6,912 nucleotides of DNA from contig JASLJW010000180.1 in the NCBI GenBank assembly GCA_030747885.1, forward strand, positions 1-6,912, read 5' to 3'. The position numbers were made by a program, and so were the translations under genes. Source of the DNA: Candidatus Thalassarchaeaceae archaeon (GTDB taxonomy: Archaea > Thermoplasmatota > Poseidoniia > Poseidoniales > Thalassarchaeaceae). Of this stretch, positions 6,670 to 6,912 are shown one piece after another. The notes beneath the pieces are model-generated. The model had not been told where the DNA came from. It saw only the letters and a list, made by a program, of their open reading frames with translations, and did no database searches. The stretch's first letter is position 1. Each line of letters begins with the position of its first letter.

Positions 6670-6912
6670 ATGGCGAAGCCAATGAAATTCTTTGGTTTCA
6701 TTCAGATGTTTTTGTCAATTTTAGTTTTGCCATTTGGCTTCTTAATTTGGGGCATTGCAGCAATTCCAGGCATCTGGATGTTTCAGGAAGTCAGCATTAT
6801 TTCAGATGACATAACACGACTTTTTGCGCAAGGTGCAGCGATTGGAATTGGCTTACTTTTGTGGTGTATTCTGGACCTACTAATTCTCGGAATTTTTGGA
6901 TTATTATTGCGA
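6670..6912 (+). CDS. Unrecognised membrane protein, N-terminal 81 codons only
   Basis: This frame opens at ATG 6670 and stays open to the right edge. An in-frame TGA at 6649-6651 lies just upstream and this is the first ATG after it, so the start is well supported. The visible part is strongly hydrophobic. It has a short basic start (MAKPMKFFGF), a helix at about 11-37 (with GIAAIPGIWMF), a short acidic linker (SDDITRLFAQ, 45-54) and a second helix pair from about 55 to 80. No catalytic motif is visible in this part. Similar N-terminal helices precede left-handed hexapeptide acyltransferase domains in some archaeal proteins, but that is only a guess because the diagnostic part would lie outside the window. 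It follows the transporter by 39 bases on the same strand and may be co-transcribed. No convincing ribosome binding site is seen; a GGTGA at 6647-6651 lies too far upstream. Confidence 0.7.
   Translation, partial: MAKPMKFFGFIQMFLSILVLPFGFLIWGIAAIPGIWMFQEVSIISDDITRLFAQGAAIGIGLLLWCILDLLILGIFGLLLR

Noticed and set aside
1..6912. CRISPR arrays, tRNA or rRNA genes, insertion sequences and direct repeats.
   Set aside because: None was seen on reading either strand; gene gaps are all under 100 bases.

Overview
The window looks archaeal and fits best with the marine Thermoplasmatota (Marine Group II/III, Candidatus Poseidoniales type). This placement is inferred from three things. The window holds a gene for the archaeosine radical SAM enzyme RaSEA, a tRNA-modification step known only in archaea. 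It holds a YchF-type GTPase with archaeal cysteine motifs. The DNA is compact and AT-leaning, with gene gaps of about 8 to 95 bases and no repeats or mobile elements.

The layout is two divergent gene sets. On the minus strand, reading from 4471 down to the left edge, are RaSEA (4471-3323), a small two-helix membrane protein (3261-2935), a large polytopic membrane protein with the fold of cbb3-type oxidase subunit I (2929-1238), and a YchF/Obg-like GTPase that starts at 1229 and runs off the left edge. The last three are packed with a 4 to 9 base overlap and an 8 base gap, so they probably form one transcript, perhaps with RaSEA. On the plus strand are an Atg22/UMF1-family major facilitator transporter (4567-6630) and, 39 bases later, the first 81 codons of an unrecognised membrane protein (6670 to the right edge). 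The 95-base gap at 4472-4566 must hold both divergent promoters.

The main surprise is the oxidase-like protein. Its helices line up with CcoN, but none of the positions that hold the six metal-ligand histidines is a histidine, and residues 306-507 contain no histidine at all. It therefore looks like a cofactor-free relative of subunit I, paired with a small membrane partner, and not a working terminal oxidase. The second surprise is the transporter. It carries an insert of about 215 residues on the outer face, with a calcium-loop-like motif and two extra helices. The GTPase and RaSEA are ordinary translation-related genes and give little direct clue to the role of the membrane pair.
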